A DNA stretch of 13,347 nucleotides. Source: Anaerolineae bacterium (GTDB taxonomy: Bacteria > Chloroflexota > Anaerolineae > JAAYZQ01). A program made the position numbers and the translations under genes. The first letter of the stretch is position 1, and every line of letters begins with the position of its first letter. The stretch spans positions 1 through 13,347 of the forward strand of contig JAFGOG010000429.1 of assembly GCA_016926595.1 (NCBI GenBank). The letters are read 5' to 3'. Below, one piece after another: positions 7,138 to 13,347 of this stretch. The notes beneath the pieces are model-generated. The model had not been told where the DNA came from. It was given only the letters and a program-made list of their open reading frames with translations, and made no database searches.

Positions 7138-8202
7138 TCAGGCTTGTCTGTCCAACAAGGACGCCGCCAGCTCGCGCAGGTGGGACAGGGCGGCGTTTTC
7201 TATTCCCGTCTCGTCCAGGCTGGCGAGAGCCAGGCGGTAGTATTCCCCGGCCATCTTGTCGGCGTATTGGCGAGCATCCAATCGATCCAGGATTTCTAGC
7301 ACTGTCTGGATGGCTGGCAGGTCCAGCTCACCAGGCCGGGCGTAGAGATCGGCTAGTCGCCGCGCTGCATCGGGATCGTCTGGATGATTCAAGGCATAGA
7401 CGATCGGCAACGTCTTTTTGCGGTTGCGGATGTCGGTTGCGATCGACTTGCCGGTGACCTGCTCGTCGCCCCAGGCACCCAGGACGTCGTCCTGGATCTG
7501 GAAAAAGATCCCCAGGTTCAGGCCAAAGGCGAAAAAATGGGCGATTAGCCCGGCATCGCCGGTGGCGATCATGGCCCCCAGTTGCGTCGAGGCTGCCAGC
7601 AGGGTCGCCGTCTTGTGGCGGATCATCCACAGGTATTGGTCAAGGTCCACGGTTGGGCGGCCTTCAAAACTCATGTCAAAAAACTGACCTTCACACAAGG
7701 CCAGGCACGCCTGGTCGAAAGCCAGGCCGGCCGCCCGGCAGCGTTGGACCGGCACCCCGCGGTCGACCAGGCGATGCAGAGCCAGGCGAGCCAACACAAA
7801 CATGCCATCTCCAACGTTTATAGCATGGGGCACACCCCACACGTTCCATACCGCCCGCCGCCCGCGCCGCAGAGGGCTGCTGTCTTCGATGTCATCGTGG
7901 ATGAGGGAAAAGCTGTGGATCAGCTCTATGGCGCTCCCGGCTGGGATGGCTTGTCTCGGATCTCCCCCCGCCGCCTCACAGGCAAGAAGGCAGAGGAGCG
8001 GCCGCAGTCGTTTGCCTGTGCCGCCTGTTCTTGGCGGCCCACCCTTGGCCACGGCCGGCTGCAGCATCTCGTCAACCCAGCCCTGATGATAGTGCATCAT
8101 CCCATAGTAGGCAGCCAGGTCCGGGTGCGGAACCTCAAGCGCCTGCTGGAGATCGGATTCGATGAGGGGCAGAAACCGTTCTGACGCGTCGGCCAGGCTC
8201 AT
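7138..8202 (-). CDS. Short-chain polyprenyl diphosphate synthase (GGPP/FPP synthase type)
   Basis: A 354-residue trans-prenyltransferase that condenses isopentenyl diphosphate with allylic diphosphates. GKRLRP (63-68) binds diphosphate, and the first Asp-rich motif is D103-D-I-E-D107 followed by S-S-P-L-R-R-G-R. The second motif is QIQDDVLGAWGD near residue 245, followed by TGKS and a basic 'RNRKKTLP' loop; DDxxGxxGD in place of DDxxD is a known variant of this motif. Phe98, five residues before DDxxD, together with no insertion in that motif, resembles type I (archaeal-like) GGPP synthases and suggests a C15-C20 product; this is inference. ATG 8200-8202 has AGAGGAG (8211-8217) at eight bases, overlapping the fni stop; a TTG seven codons upstream is less likely. 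It lies 13 bases downstream of fni in one operon, and its stop faces the cca stop. Confidence 0.88.
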   Translation of the reverse strand: MSLADASERFLPLIESDLQQALEVPHPDLAAYYGMMHYHQGWVDEMLQPAVAKGGPPRTGGTGKRLRPLLCLLACEAAGGDPRQAIPAGSAIELIHSFSLIHDDIEDSSPLRRGRRAVWNVWGVPHAINVGDGMFVLARLALHRLVDRGVPVQRCRAAGLAFDQACLALCEGQFFDMSFEGRPTVDLDQYLWMIRHKTATLLAASTQLGAMIATGDAGLIAHFFAFGLNLGIFFQIQDDVLGAWGDEQVTGKSIATDIRNRKKTLPIVYALNHPDDPDAARRLADLYARPGELDLPAIQTVLEILDRLDARQYADKMAGEYYRLALASLDETGIENAALSHLRELAASLLDRQA

Positions 8203-8215
8203 GACAGAGGCTCCT

Positions 8216-9238
8216 CTACCCAACCCGCCGCAGGGCAGGCGTGCATTTCAATGCCTGTATATCAGGAATGCCCAGGCAAAAGAGTACGATGCGCAGCGCG
8301 TCGGCGATCTCGGCGACCAGGTCGGCCACCGCCTGCGCCGACACGTTGGCTGCCTTTAGAAATGGCCCGGCCAGCCCGCCCAGATCCGCGCCCAAGGCCA
8401 GGACCTTAGCCAGGTCCATGCCGCTCCGCAGGCCGCCGCTGGCGATCAGCGGCAGGTCTGGCAGCGCAGATCGAGCCTCTACCAACGCCTGGGCGGTGGG
8501 GATACCCCAGCCGGCAAACTGGGCGCACAGCCGGCGGCGCTGCTCGGTTGGAGCGCGATGCATCTCTACCTGGCTCCAAGAAGTGCCACCCGAACCGGCC
8601 ACGTCGATCGCGGTCACCCCGGCATCGACCAGTTGGCGGGCCACGCGCGCCGATATGCCCCAGCCGACCTCCTTGACGACCACCGGCGCCCCCAGCCCAT
8701 GGCAGACGGCCTCGATCTTGGCCAGCAACCCCCGCCAGTCGGTGTCGCCGTCGACCTGCAGCGCCTCCTGAAGCGGGTTGAGGTGGAGGATGAGGGCGTC
8801 GGCCTCGGTCAGGTCCACGGCGCGGCGGCACTCGTCCAGGCCAAAACCGGCGTTAAGCTGGGCAGCTCCCAGGTTGGCAAGGAGAAGGACGCCGGGAGCC
8901 AGGTGACGGACACGGAAGGTATCGGCCAGGCTGGGCGTCTCGATCGCGGCCCGCACCGAGCCAAGCCCCATGGCGACGCCGGCCGCCTGGGCTCCTTCGG
9001 CGAGATGGTGGTTGATCCGTTGCGCCTCGAGCGAGCCGCCTGTCATCGACGAGATGAGAAGCGGCAGCCGCAGGCGCTTGCCCAGAAAGGTCGTCGCCAG
9101 ATCGACGTCGGCCAAATCCAGCTCGGGCAGGGCATTGTGGACGAAGGAATAGCCCTCCAGCCCGGTGGTGAGCTCTGCAAAGCTCACGTCCTTTTCCAGG
9201 TTTATGCGCAGGTGTTCCGACTTGCGATCTTGAAGCAT
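8216..9238 (-). CDS. fni: Isopentenyl-diphosphate delta-isomerase, type 2 (FMN-dependent)
   Basis: A 340-residue type 2 IPP isomerase, which interconverts IPP and DMAPP using reduced FMN. Its motifs follow the family order: RKSEHLRI at the N-terminus (residues 5-12), '[19 protein letters not shown]', [42 protein letters not shown] and the C-terminal phosphate-binding [23 protein letters not shown] 9236-9238 matches the usual family start. GGAG (9242-9245) lies only three bases upstream, so an alternative start at the in-frame GTG eight codons upstream cannot be fully excluded. It heads a two-gene operon with the prenyl synthase, supplying its allylic primer. The promoter is at 9294-9322. Confidence 0.92.
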   Translation of the reverse strand: MLQDRKSEHLRINLEKDVSFAELTTGLEGYSFVHNALPELDLADVDLATTFLGKRLRLPLLISSMTGGSLEAQRINHHLAEGAQAAGVAMGLGSVRAAIETPSLADTFRVRHLAPGVLLLANLGAAQLNAGFGLDECRRAVDLTEADALILHLNPLQEALQVDGDTDWRGLLAKIEAVCHGLGAPVVVKEVGWGISARVARQLVDAGVTAIDVAGSGGTSWSQVEMHRAPTEQRRRLCAQFAGWGIPTAQALVEARSALPDLPLIASGGLRSGMDLAKVLALGADLGGLAGPFLKAANVSAQAVADLVAEIADALRIVLFCLGIPDIQALKCTPALRRVG

Positions 9239-9293
9239 CTTCTCCGTAAGCCGATTGGACACAGATCTGCACAGCTTGACGCTGGGCGGAGGA

Positions 9294-9322
9294 ATCTTAC
9301 CAGCGGTAGCACGGAATGTCAA
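9294..9322 (-). promoter_or_regulatory. Sigma-70-type promoter for fni and the prenyl synthase
   Basis: On the minus strand: consensus TTGACA (9317-9322), a 17-base spacer and TAAGAT (9294-9299) with a TGG extension (9300-9302). The transcript would start near 9287, about 49 bases before the fni ATG. Confidence 0.75.
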
Positions 9323-9324
9323 TT

Positions 9325-9337
9325 AAAGGGGTCCTTT
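9325..9337. promoter_or_regulatory. Possible operator: inverted repeat between divergent promoters
   Basis: AAAGG-GGT-CCTTT forms a 5-base inverted repeat with a 3-base centre. It lies between the two outward-facing TTGACA boxes (9317-9322 minus, 9345-9350 plus), close to their midpoint. The position would suit a regulator acting on both transcripts, but the arms are short and chance cannot be excluded. Confidence 0.25.
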
Positions 9338-9344
9338 CGGCTAT

Positions 9345-9373
9345 TTGACAGCATATCGGCTGTGTGATATCAT
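9345..9373 (+). promoter_or_regulatory. Sigma-70-type promoter for the lyase operon
   Basis: Consensus TTGACA (9345-9350), a 17-base spacer and TATCAT (9368-9373) with a TGA extension (9365-9367). The transcript would start near 9380, which leaves a leader of about 115 bases before the chosen start codon at 9495. Confidence 0.75.
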
Positions 9374-9379
9374 TTGCCA

Positions 9380-9494
9380 TCCGGCTATTGTGGCCAGATT
9401 GAGCCGGGCATACGGGTGTAACACAAGGCATAGTTCACGGATCCTGCAGCGGCTGGCAGCAACCTACCGGGCAAGTCACGGAGCAAGGAGAATG
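9380..9494 (+). other. Untranslated leader of the lyase operon (about 115 bases)
   Basis: This stretch lies between the predicted transcription start and ATG 9495. It is longer than the 30-55 base leaders of the other units here. It contains small complementary segments, such as CTGC/GCAG around 9442-9457, but I recognise no known riboswitch class and no terminator hairpin with a T run. In-frame GTG 9390 and TTG 9399 could extend the protein N-terminally, but neither has a ribosome site. Confidence 0.35.
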
Positions 9495-10934
9495 ATGCCA
9501 TTCCCTTCGAATCGAACACCCGCCGACCAGATCCTGGCTCGCATGCGCCAGGCACGCGAGCACGACGCCAAATGGCACGAGGGCCGGGTATGGAGCCTGG
9601 TTTACCACGCCGGCGACGAGATGACGGACCTCCTGAAGGAGGCCTATACCCTGTTCTTCTCTGAGAACGGCCTCAATCCCATGGTCTTTCCCAGCCTGCG
9701 GCAATTCGAGGCCGAAGTGGTAGCCATGACCGCCAACCTGCTGGGCGGCGACGACGAGACCGCCGGGAGCATGACCGCAGGGGGGACCGAGAGCATCCTG
9801 ATGGCCGTCAAGACCTCGCGCGATTGGGCGCGCGCCGAACGGCCGGCCGTCACTGCCCCAGAGATGATCCTGCCCCAGACGGCCCATCCCGCTTTCCACA
9901 AGGCGGGCCACTATTTCGGCGTCAGGCCGGTGGTCATCCCCGTTGGGCCGGACCTGCGGGCGGACGTGGCAGCGGCTAGAGCCGCGATCAACCCCAATAC
10001 GATCCTAATGGTCGGCTCCGCCCCTTCGTATCCCCACGGGGTGGTCGATCCGATCGCCGATCTGGCGGAGATCGCCCAGGAGAATGGGCTGCTGTGCCAC
10101 GCCGACGCCTGCGTTGGCGGGTTTATGCTGCCGTTTGTGCGCAAGCTCGGCTACCCTGTGCCCAATTTCGACTTGAGGGTGGCGGGCGTGACCTCAATGT
10201 CGGCGGATCTGCACAAGTATGGCTATGCCGCCAAGGGGGCGTCGGTCATCCTTTACCGCAACCGGCACCTGCGCCGATATCAGTTCCACGTATACGCCGA
10301 CTGGCCGGGCGGCGTCTATGCTTCACCCGGTATGGCCGGCACCCGCCCCGGAGGCCCTATCGCCGCGGCGTGGGCCATCTTGAATTACCTGGGCGAGGAA
10401 GGCTACCTGGCCCTGACCAACACGGTGATGAAAACAGCCAGGAAGCTGCAGGATGGGATCCGGGCCATCCCGGAGCTGCAGATCTTGGGCGAGCCGGTCA
10501 TGAGCATCATGGCCATCGCTTCCGACAGGCTGAATGTTTTTGAGATCGGCGACGAGATGGCGCTGCGCGGTTGGATCCTGGACCGGCAGCAGTTCCCGCC
10601 CAGCCTGCACCTGACCGTGACCCCGGCCCACGCCCAAACGGCCGACCAGTTCCTGGCCGACCTTTGCCAGGTGGTGCGAGTGGTGAAAAGGCCAAGCCGC
10701 GCCCGGCTATCCAGATCGTTGCAGGTGAGGCTGGCCCAGGCAGCGGCGCGGGTCCTGCCGCCGAGACTCATGAGCCGCCTGACCAGGCGCTCGTCCGGGA
10801 CGGGTGGCGGGGCATTGGGCGCAGGAGGGCGCTCGGCGGCGCTGTATGGCATGATGGCCACCCTGCCCAACCGGGGCGATCTGCACGAGGTAGTTCTGGA
10901 TCTGCTGGACCAGCTCACGGGACCCCCACAATGA
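9495..10934 (+). CDS. Sphingosine-1-phosphate lyase-like PLP-dependent enzyme
   Basis: A 479-residue group II PLP decarboxylase-fold protein that is closest by motif to sphingosine-1-phosphate lyase, which cuts long-chain base phosphates into a fatty aldehyde and phosphoethanolamine. Visible are GGTES (96-100), 'HPAFHKAGHYFGV' with the PLP-stacking H131, HADACVGGF with D204 for the pyridine nitrogen, and SADLHKYGYAAKG with Schiff-base K241. The 'DWPGGVYASPGMAGTRPGG' loop and the C-terminal ALYGMMATLPNRGD block also match this family and not glutamate or tyrosine decarboxylases. Unlike the animal enzyme it has no N-terminal membrane helix. ATG 9495 has AGGAG (9486-9490) four bases upstream; ATG 9492 is too close, and a longer frame back to TTG 9345 would start inside the promoter. 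It overlaps the next gene by four bases. Confidence 0.82.
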   Translation: MPFPSNRTPADQILARMRQAREHDAKWHEGRVWSLVYHAGDEMTDLLKEAYTLFFSENGLNPMVFPSLRQFEAEVVAMTANLLGGDDETAGSMTAGGTESILMAVKTSRDWARAERPAVTAPEMILPQTAHPAFHKAGHYFGVRPVVIPVGPDLRADVAAARAAINPNTILMVGSAPSYPHGVVDPIADLAEIAQENGLLCHADACVGGFMLPFVRKLGYPVPNFDLRVAGVTSMSADLHKYGYAAKGASVILYRNRHLRRYQFHVYADWPGGVYASPGMAGTRPGGPIAAAWAILNYLGEEGYLALTNTVMKTARKLQDGIRAIPELQILGEPVMSIMAIASDRLNVFEIGDEMALRGWILDRQQFPPSLHLTVTPAHAQTADQFLADLCQVVRVVKRPSRARLSRSLQVRLAQAAARVLPPRLMSRLTRRSSGTGGGALGAGGRSAALYGMMATLPNRGDLHEVVLDLLDQLTGPPQ

Positions 10935-11680
10935 CTGTCGCCTGGATCGCCGTCGTCGCCTTTGCCGCCGCAGTTCTGCAGTCGCTGACAGGCTTTGGCT
11001 TTGCTCTGATCGTCATGCCGCTGGTGACGCTGGTGATCGATCTAAAGACGGCTGCACCGCTGATTGCGCTTGCCGGGCTGACGGCCTACACGGTCAATCT
11101 GATACGCTTCCGTCGAGCCGTGGACATTGGTGAAGTAGCGCGTCTGGGGGTGGCCTCGGCGCTAGGCGTCGCCGTCGGCATCTGGGCACTGGTCCGCGTG
11201 GACGAATTGGCCATCAACCGCGCCATCGGGATGATCCTGGTTGCCTACGCAGCCTATGCGCTGCTGCGCCCGGTGGCAGGTCGCCGGCTGGCCATGGCGG
11301 CGCCTTGCCGCCTGTCACCGTGGTGGGCCTATCCGGCCGGCTTTTTGGCCGGCTGCCTGGGCGGAGCGTACAACACACCTGGTCCCCCAGTGATCGTATA
11401 TGGCTCGCTGCGGCAGTGGCCCAAGGACGAGTATCGCGCTATTTTGCAGACGCTTTTCTTCATCAACGGCATTCTAATCGTAGGCTCGCACCTGCTGGTC
11501 GGCCACATAATCCCAAGGGTGTGGACGTTGTATGCCTGGACAGCGCCTGCGCTGCTGTTGGGCTTGTGGACTGGCGCGCGCCTCGATCGCCGCGTGGATC
11601 AGGAACGCTTTCGTATCCTGGTCACGGCAATGATCCTGGTGCTGGGTGCATCGCTGCTGCTCGGATTGGGTCGACGCTGA
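10931..11680 (+). CDS. TauE/SafE family membrane permease
   Basis: A 249-residue membrane protein with about eight hydrophobic segments in two halves. Each half carries the family motif: 'VLQSLTGFGFALIVMPLV' near residues 15-33, and 'AGCLGGAYNTPGPPVIVYGS' in the middle. This family (Pfam TauE/SafE) includes proposed exporters of sulfite, sulfoacetate and other small anions; the actual substrate is unknown for most members. The start codon overlaps the lyase stop (ATGA) and has no clear ribosome site of its own, so translation is probably coupled to the lyase. Much longer upstream reading in this frame is discarded because it would overlap the whole 3' third of the lyase. The context suggests it handles a product of the neighbouring enzymes. 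Confidence 0.85.
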   Translation: MTVAWIAVVAFAAAVLQSLTGFGFALIVMPLVTLVIDLKTAAPLIALAGLTAYTVNLIRFRRAVDIGEVARLGVASALGVAVGIWALVRVDELAINRAIGMILVAYAAYALLRPVAGRRLAMAAPCRLSPWWAYPAGFLAGCLGGAYNTPGPPVIVYGSLRQWPKDEYRAILQTLFFINGILIVGSHLLVGHIIPRVWTLYAWTAPALLLGLWTGARLDRRVDQERFRILVTAMILVLGASLLLGLGRR

Positions 11681-12888
11681 TGCGAACCATGGTCCTCGAG
11701 CTATCGGTACCACGGATTGTGCTCACCCGGCTCTTGGGCCGGGTGTCACGCACCGCATATTACGGCCCGACATCGCCGCTGCGGTTGGTTGACCTGCCCG
11801 ATCCGCCGCTACCAATGCCCGGGTGGGTGCGGGTCCGCAACCGCCTGTGCGGCATTTGCGGCAGCGACCTGCACCAGATCTTCCTGGATGCCGGTCTCGA
11901 CGTAGCGCCGGTGGCGCTGCCCTCTCATCGGCGAACTTTTCTAGGCCACGAAATGATAGGCGAGGTGATCGAGGCAGGCAAAGACGCAGCAGGCCTAACC
12001 GTGGGCGATCGCGTGGTGCGCTGGGGACGCGCGGACGACTGCCGGGCGCGGGGCCGCCAGGACCTATGCCGAGCCTGCGCGCGGGGGCACCGGGTGTTGT
12101 GCGAGCATGCGTCGGAGCCGCGCGATCACGAACCGATAGGAGGAGGTTATGGCGACACCTTTATCACGCCCGCCGCCACACTACTGACTGTTCCAGATCC
12201 CCTGACCGACGAGCAGGCCATCTTGGTCGAGCCCTGTGCCGTCGCCATCCACGCCGCCTGGCGCCGGCCGCCCGAGGCGGGGGAGCGGGTGCTGGTGCTG
12301 GGCTGCGGCACGATCGGCTTTCTGTTGATCCAGGTGTTGCTGGCGCTGCAACCAGAGTGCGAGATCCATGCCGTCGCCGAGTTTCCCTGGCAGGCCGAGA
12401 TGGCCATGTCCTGGGGCGCACAGCAAGTATTTCTGGCCCACGACGACGGCTATGTACAGGTGGCCCGCGTGACCGGGGCAAAGCTATACGAAGGACGGGC
12501 CGGAAACCGGATGTTGGTCGGCGGCATGGATGTGGTCTATGACGTCGTCGGCGCAGCGGCCACGCTGAACAACGCGCTGCGCTGGACACGGGCCAAGGGT
12601 ACGGTGGTACTGGTGGGCGTGCACCTGCACCGCATGACGTTGGATCTGACCCCGGTGTGGTACCAGGAGGTCGATCTCCTGGGTGTGGTAGGGCATGACG
12701 TGGTCACCTGGCAGGGCGAGCAGATGTCTGCTTTTGAGCTGGCCATGCGCTGGATGCAGGAAGGAAAGCTGGACACACGCGACCTGGTCACCCACCGCTT
12801 CCCGCTGGAGGCGTACCGACAGGCCTTTGCGGTCGCCGTAGGGAAAGAGAAGCACCGCTCAATCAAGGTTGCGTTTGACCTGGCATAG
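11680..12888 (+). CDS. Zinc-dependent alcohol dehydrogenase (MDR superfamily)
   Basis: A 402-residue medium-chain dehydrogenase/reductase. The catalytic zinc site is C60 (CGICGSD, 57-63) with G-H90-E91. The structural-zinc lobe has four cysteines in a C-x8-C-x2-C-x7-C pattern, wider in the first gap than the common C-x2-C. The NAD(P)-binding Rossmann turn is G208-C-G210-T-I-G213, followed by a second block DVVYDVVGAAATLNNAL. The start ATG shares one base with the TauE/SafE stop (TGATG); ATG 11689, three codons later, is an alternative, and neither has a clear Shine-Dalgarno. Substrate and cofactor are not readable. In this operon oxidation or reduction of a long-chain aldehyde/alcohol is a reasonable guess, because the lyase family releases fatty aldehydes. 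Confidence 0.85.
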   Translation: MRTMVLELSVPRIVLTRLLGRVSRTAYYGPTSPLRLVDLPDPPLPMPGWVRVRNRLCGICGSDLHQIFLDAGLDVAPVALPSHRRTFLGHEMIGEVIEAGKDAAGLTVGDRVVRWGRADDCRARGRQDLCRACARGHRVLCEHASEPRDHEPIGGGYGDTFITPAATLLTVPDPLTDEQAILVEPCAVAIHAAWRRPPEAGERVLVLGCGTIGFLLIQVLLALQPECEIHAVAEFPWQAEMAMSWGAQQVFLAHDDGYVQVARVTGAKLYEGRAGNRMLVGGMDVVYDVVGAAATLNNALRWTRAKGTVVLVGVHLHRMTLDLTPVWYQEVDLLGVVGHDVVTWQGEQMSAFELAMRWMQEGKLDTRDLVTHRFPLEAYRQAFAVAVGKEKHRSIKVAFDLA

Positions 12889-12913
12889 CATATCAATACA
12901 AAGGAGGGTTACC

Positions 12914-13347
12914 GTGGCTAACCAAGCATTAGCAGGCGTGACTACCCGGCGCGAGCGCTGGAGCTGGTATCTGTACGATTTTGGCAACTCGTCCTACGCA
13001 TCGGTCATCTACCTGGCGGTCTTTTCGGTCTACTTTAAGGAGCAGGTCGTCGGCGGCGCGGAGGGCACCCGGCTGTGGGGGCTGGCCGAGACGATCGCCG
13101 CCATCGTCGTGCTGCTCAGCGGGCCATTCCTGGGCACGCTGGCCGACTTTGCCGGGTCCAAGAAGCGCTTCCTGATGTTCTTTACCGCCATGTCGTGCCT
13201 CTTCACAGCCAGCCTGTTCCTGATCCAGCCGGGCATGATCACCCTGGGCATCGTGCTTTTCGTCCTGGCCGATATCGGCTACCGCGCCGCGCAGATCTTT
13301 TACGACGGCCTGCTGCCCGAGATCGCGACGCCGAAGGAGATGGGCCG
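12914..13347 (+). CDS. MFS transporter, Atg22/UMF1-like, N-terminal part
   Basis: An open frame runs from GTG 12914 to the right edge (144 full codons) and is truncated there. AGGAGG (12902-12907) lies six bases upstream of the GTG, so the start is well supported. The protein begins with a short polar stretch and then 'RRERWSWYLYDFGNSSYASV', the characteristic W-x-x-Y-D-F-x-N-S-x-[YF]-x-[ST] opening of the Atg22/UMF1 branch of the major facilitator superfamily. This is followed by further membrane segments with an LSGPFLGTLADFAGSKKRFL loop (MFS motif A type, P-x-x-G-x-x-A-D) and a later 'ADIGYRAAQIFYDGLLPEIA' helix. The yeast relative exports amino acids from the vacuole; bacterial substrates are unknown. 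It starts 25 bases after the dehydrogenase stop and probably belongs to the same operon. Confidence 0.82.
   Translation, partial: MANQALAGVTTRRERWSWYLYDFGNSSYASVIYLAVFSVYFKEQVVGGAEGTRLWGLAETIAAIVVLLSGPFLGTLADFAGSKKRFLMFFTAMSCLFTASLFLIQPGMITLGIVLFVLADIGYRAAQIFYDGLLPEIATPKEMG

Noticed and set aside
7125..7145. Bidirectional terminator between cca and the prenyl synthase gene
   Set aside because: Only six bases separate the two stop codons, and I see no hairpin with flanking A/T runs there.
9345..9494. TTG start for the lyase at 9345
   Set aside because: That codon is part of the TTGACA promoter box, so it would lie upstream of the transcript start. It also lacks a ribosome site.
10571..10930. 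N-terminal extension of the TauE/SafE frame into the lyase gene
   Set aside because: The extension is Pro/Gly/Arg-rich shadow sequence overlapping conserved lyase C-terminal residues. ATG 10931 begins exactly at the first membrane helix.
11305..11679. N-terminal extension of the dehydrogenase frame into the TauE/SafE gene
   Set aside because: It overlaps the conserved second half of the permease. The MDR domain begins after ATG 11680.
1..13347. tRNA, rRNA, CRISPR array, insertion sequence or phage gene
   Set aside because: I found no cloverleaf, repeat-spacer pattern, transposase motif or integrase in either strand by eye.

Overview
This is a GC-rich bacterial chromosome segment, densely packed with housekeeping and metabolic genes. 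It has no phage, IS or CRISPR features. The gene set fits a GC-rich thermophile-like or environmental bacterium, and Chloroflexota (Anaerolineae-like) is my best guess. The grounds are a four-subunit ferredoxin-dependent 2-oxoacid oxidoreductase, a type 2 isopentenyl-diphosphate isomerase paired with a short-chain prenyl synthase, and a bacterial sphingosine-1-phosphate-lyase homologue. This placement is inference; no marker gene in the window settles it.

Layout. (1) Minus strand, 1-1464: an ANKH-like/MATE-type 12-helix transporter, followed by the first 36 codons of a gene that looks like a QueG-type Fe-S protein and runs off the left edge. (2) Plus strand, 1658-2206: a GNAT acetyltransferase expressed divergently from the transporter. 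It is followed by the N-terminal stub of a second GNAT gene (2260-2418), which ends inside the -35 box of the next promoter. (3) Plus strand, 2498-7131: korD-korA-korB-korC, a complete 2-oxoglutarate:ferredoxin oxidoreductase-type enzyme, then a CCA-adding-enzyme-family nucleotidyltransferase with an HD domain. (4) Minus strand, 7138-9238: type 2 IPP isomerase (fni) followed by a geranylgeranyl/farnesyl-diphosphate-synthase-type enzyme, a small isoprenoid operon that converges on cca with six bases between the stop codons. (5) Plus strand, 9495 to the right edge: a sphingosine-1-phosphate-lyase-like PLP enzyme, a TauE/SafE permease, a zinc alcohol dehydrogenase and an Atg22/UMF1-type MFS transporter (cut by the window edge). 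The first three genes overlap by 1-4 bases and the fourth follows after 25.

Five sigma-70-type promoters are readable. All five carry the TGn extension of the -10 box, and they account for every transcription-unit start seen. Two of them lie back to back between fni and the lyase gene, around a small inverted repeat that could be a shared operator.

How the genes may work together. KorDABC would link 2-oxoglutarate to succinyl-CoA with reduced ferredoxin. Fni and the prenyl synthase make prenyl diphosphates. The most interesting unit is the lyase operon. A lyase that cuts a phosphorylated or sulfonated long-chain amino alcohol would release a fatty aldehyde, which the dehydrogenase could convert, and a small phosphorylated or sulfonated amine or derived anion, which the TauE/SafE-type permease could move. 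That scheme is a hypothesis built from family membership and gene order only.
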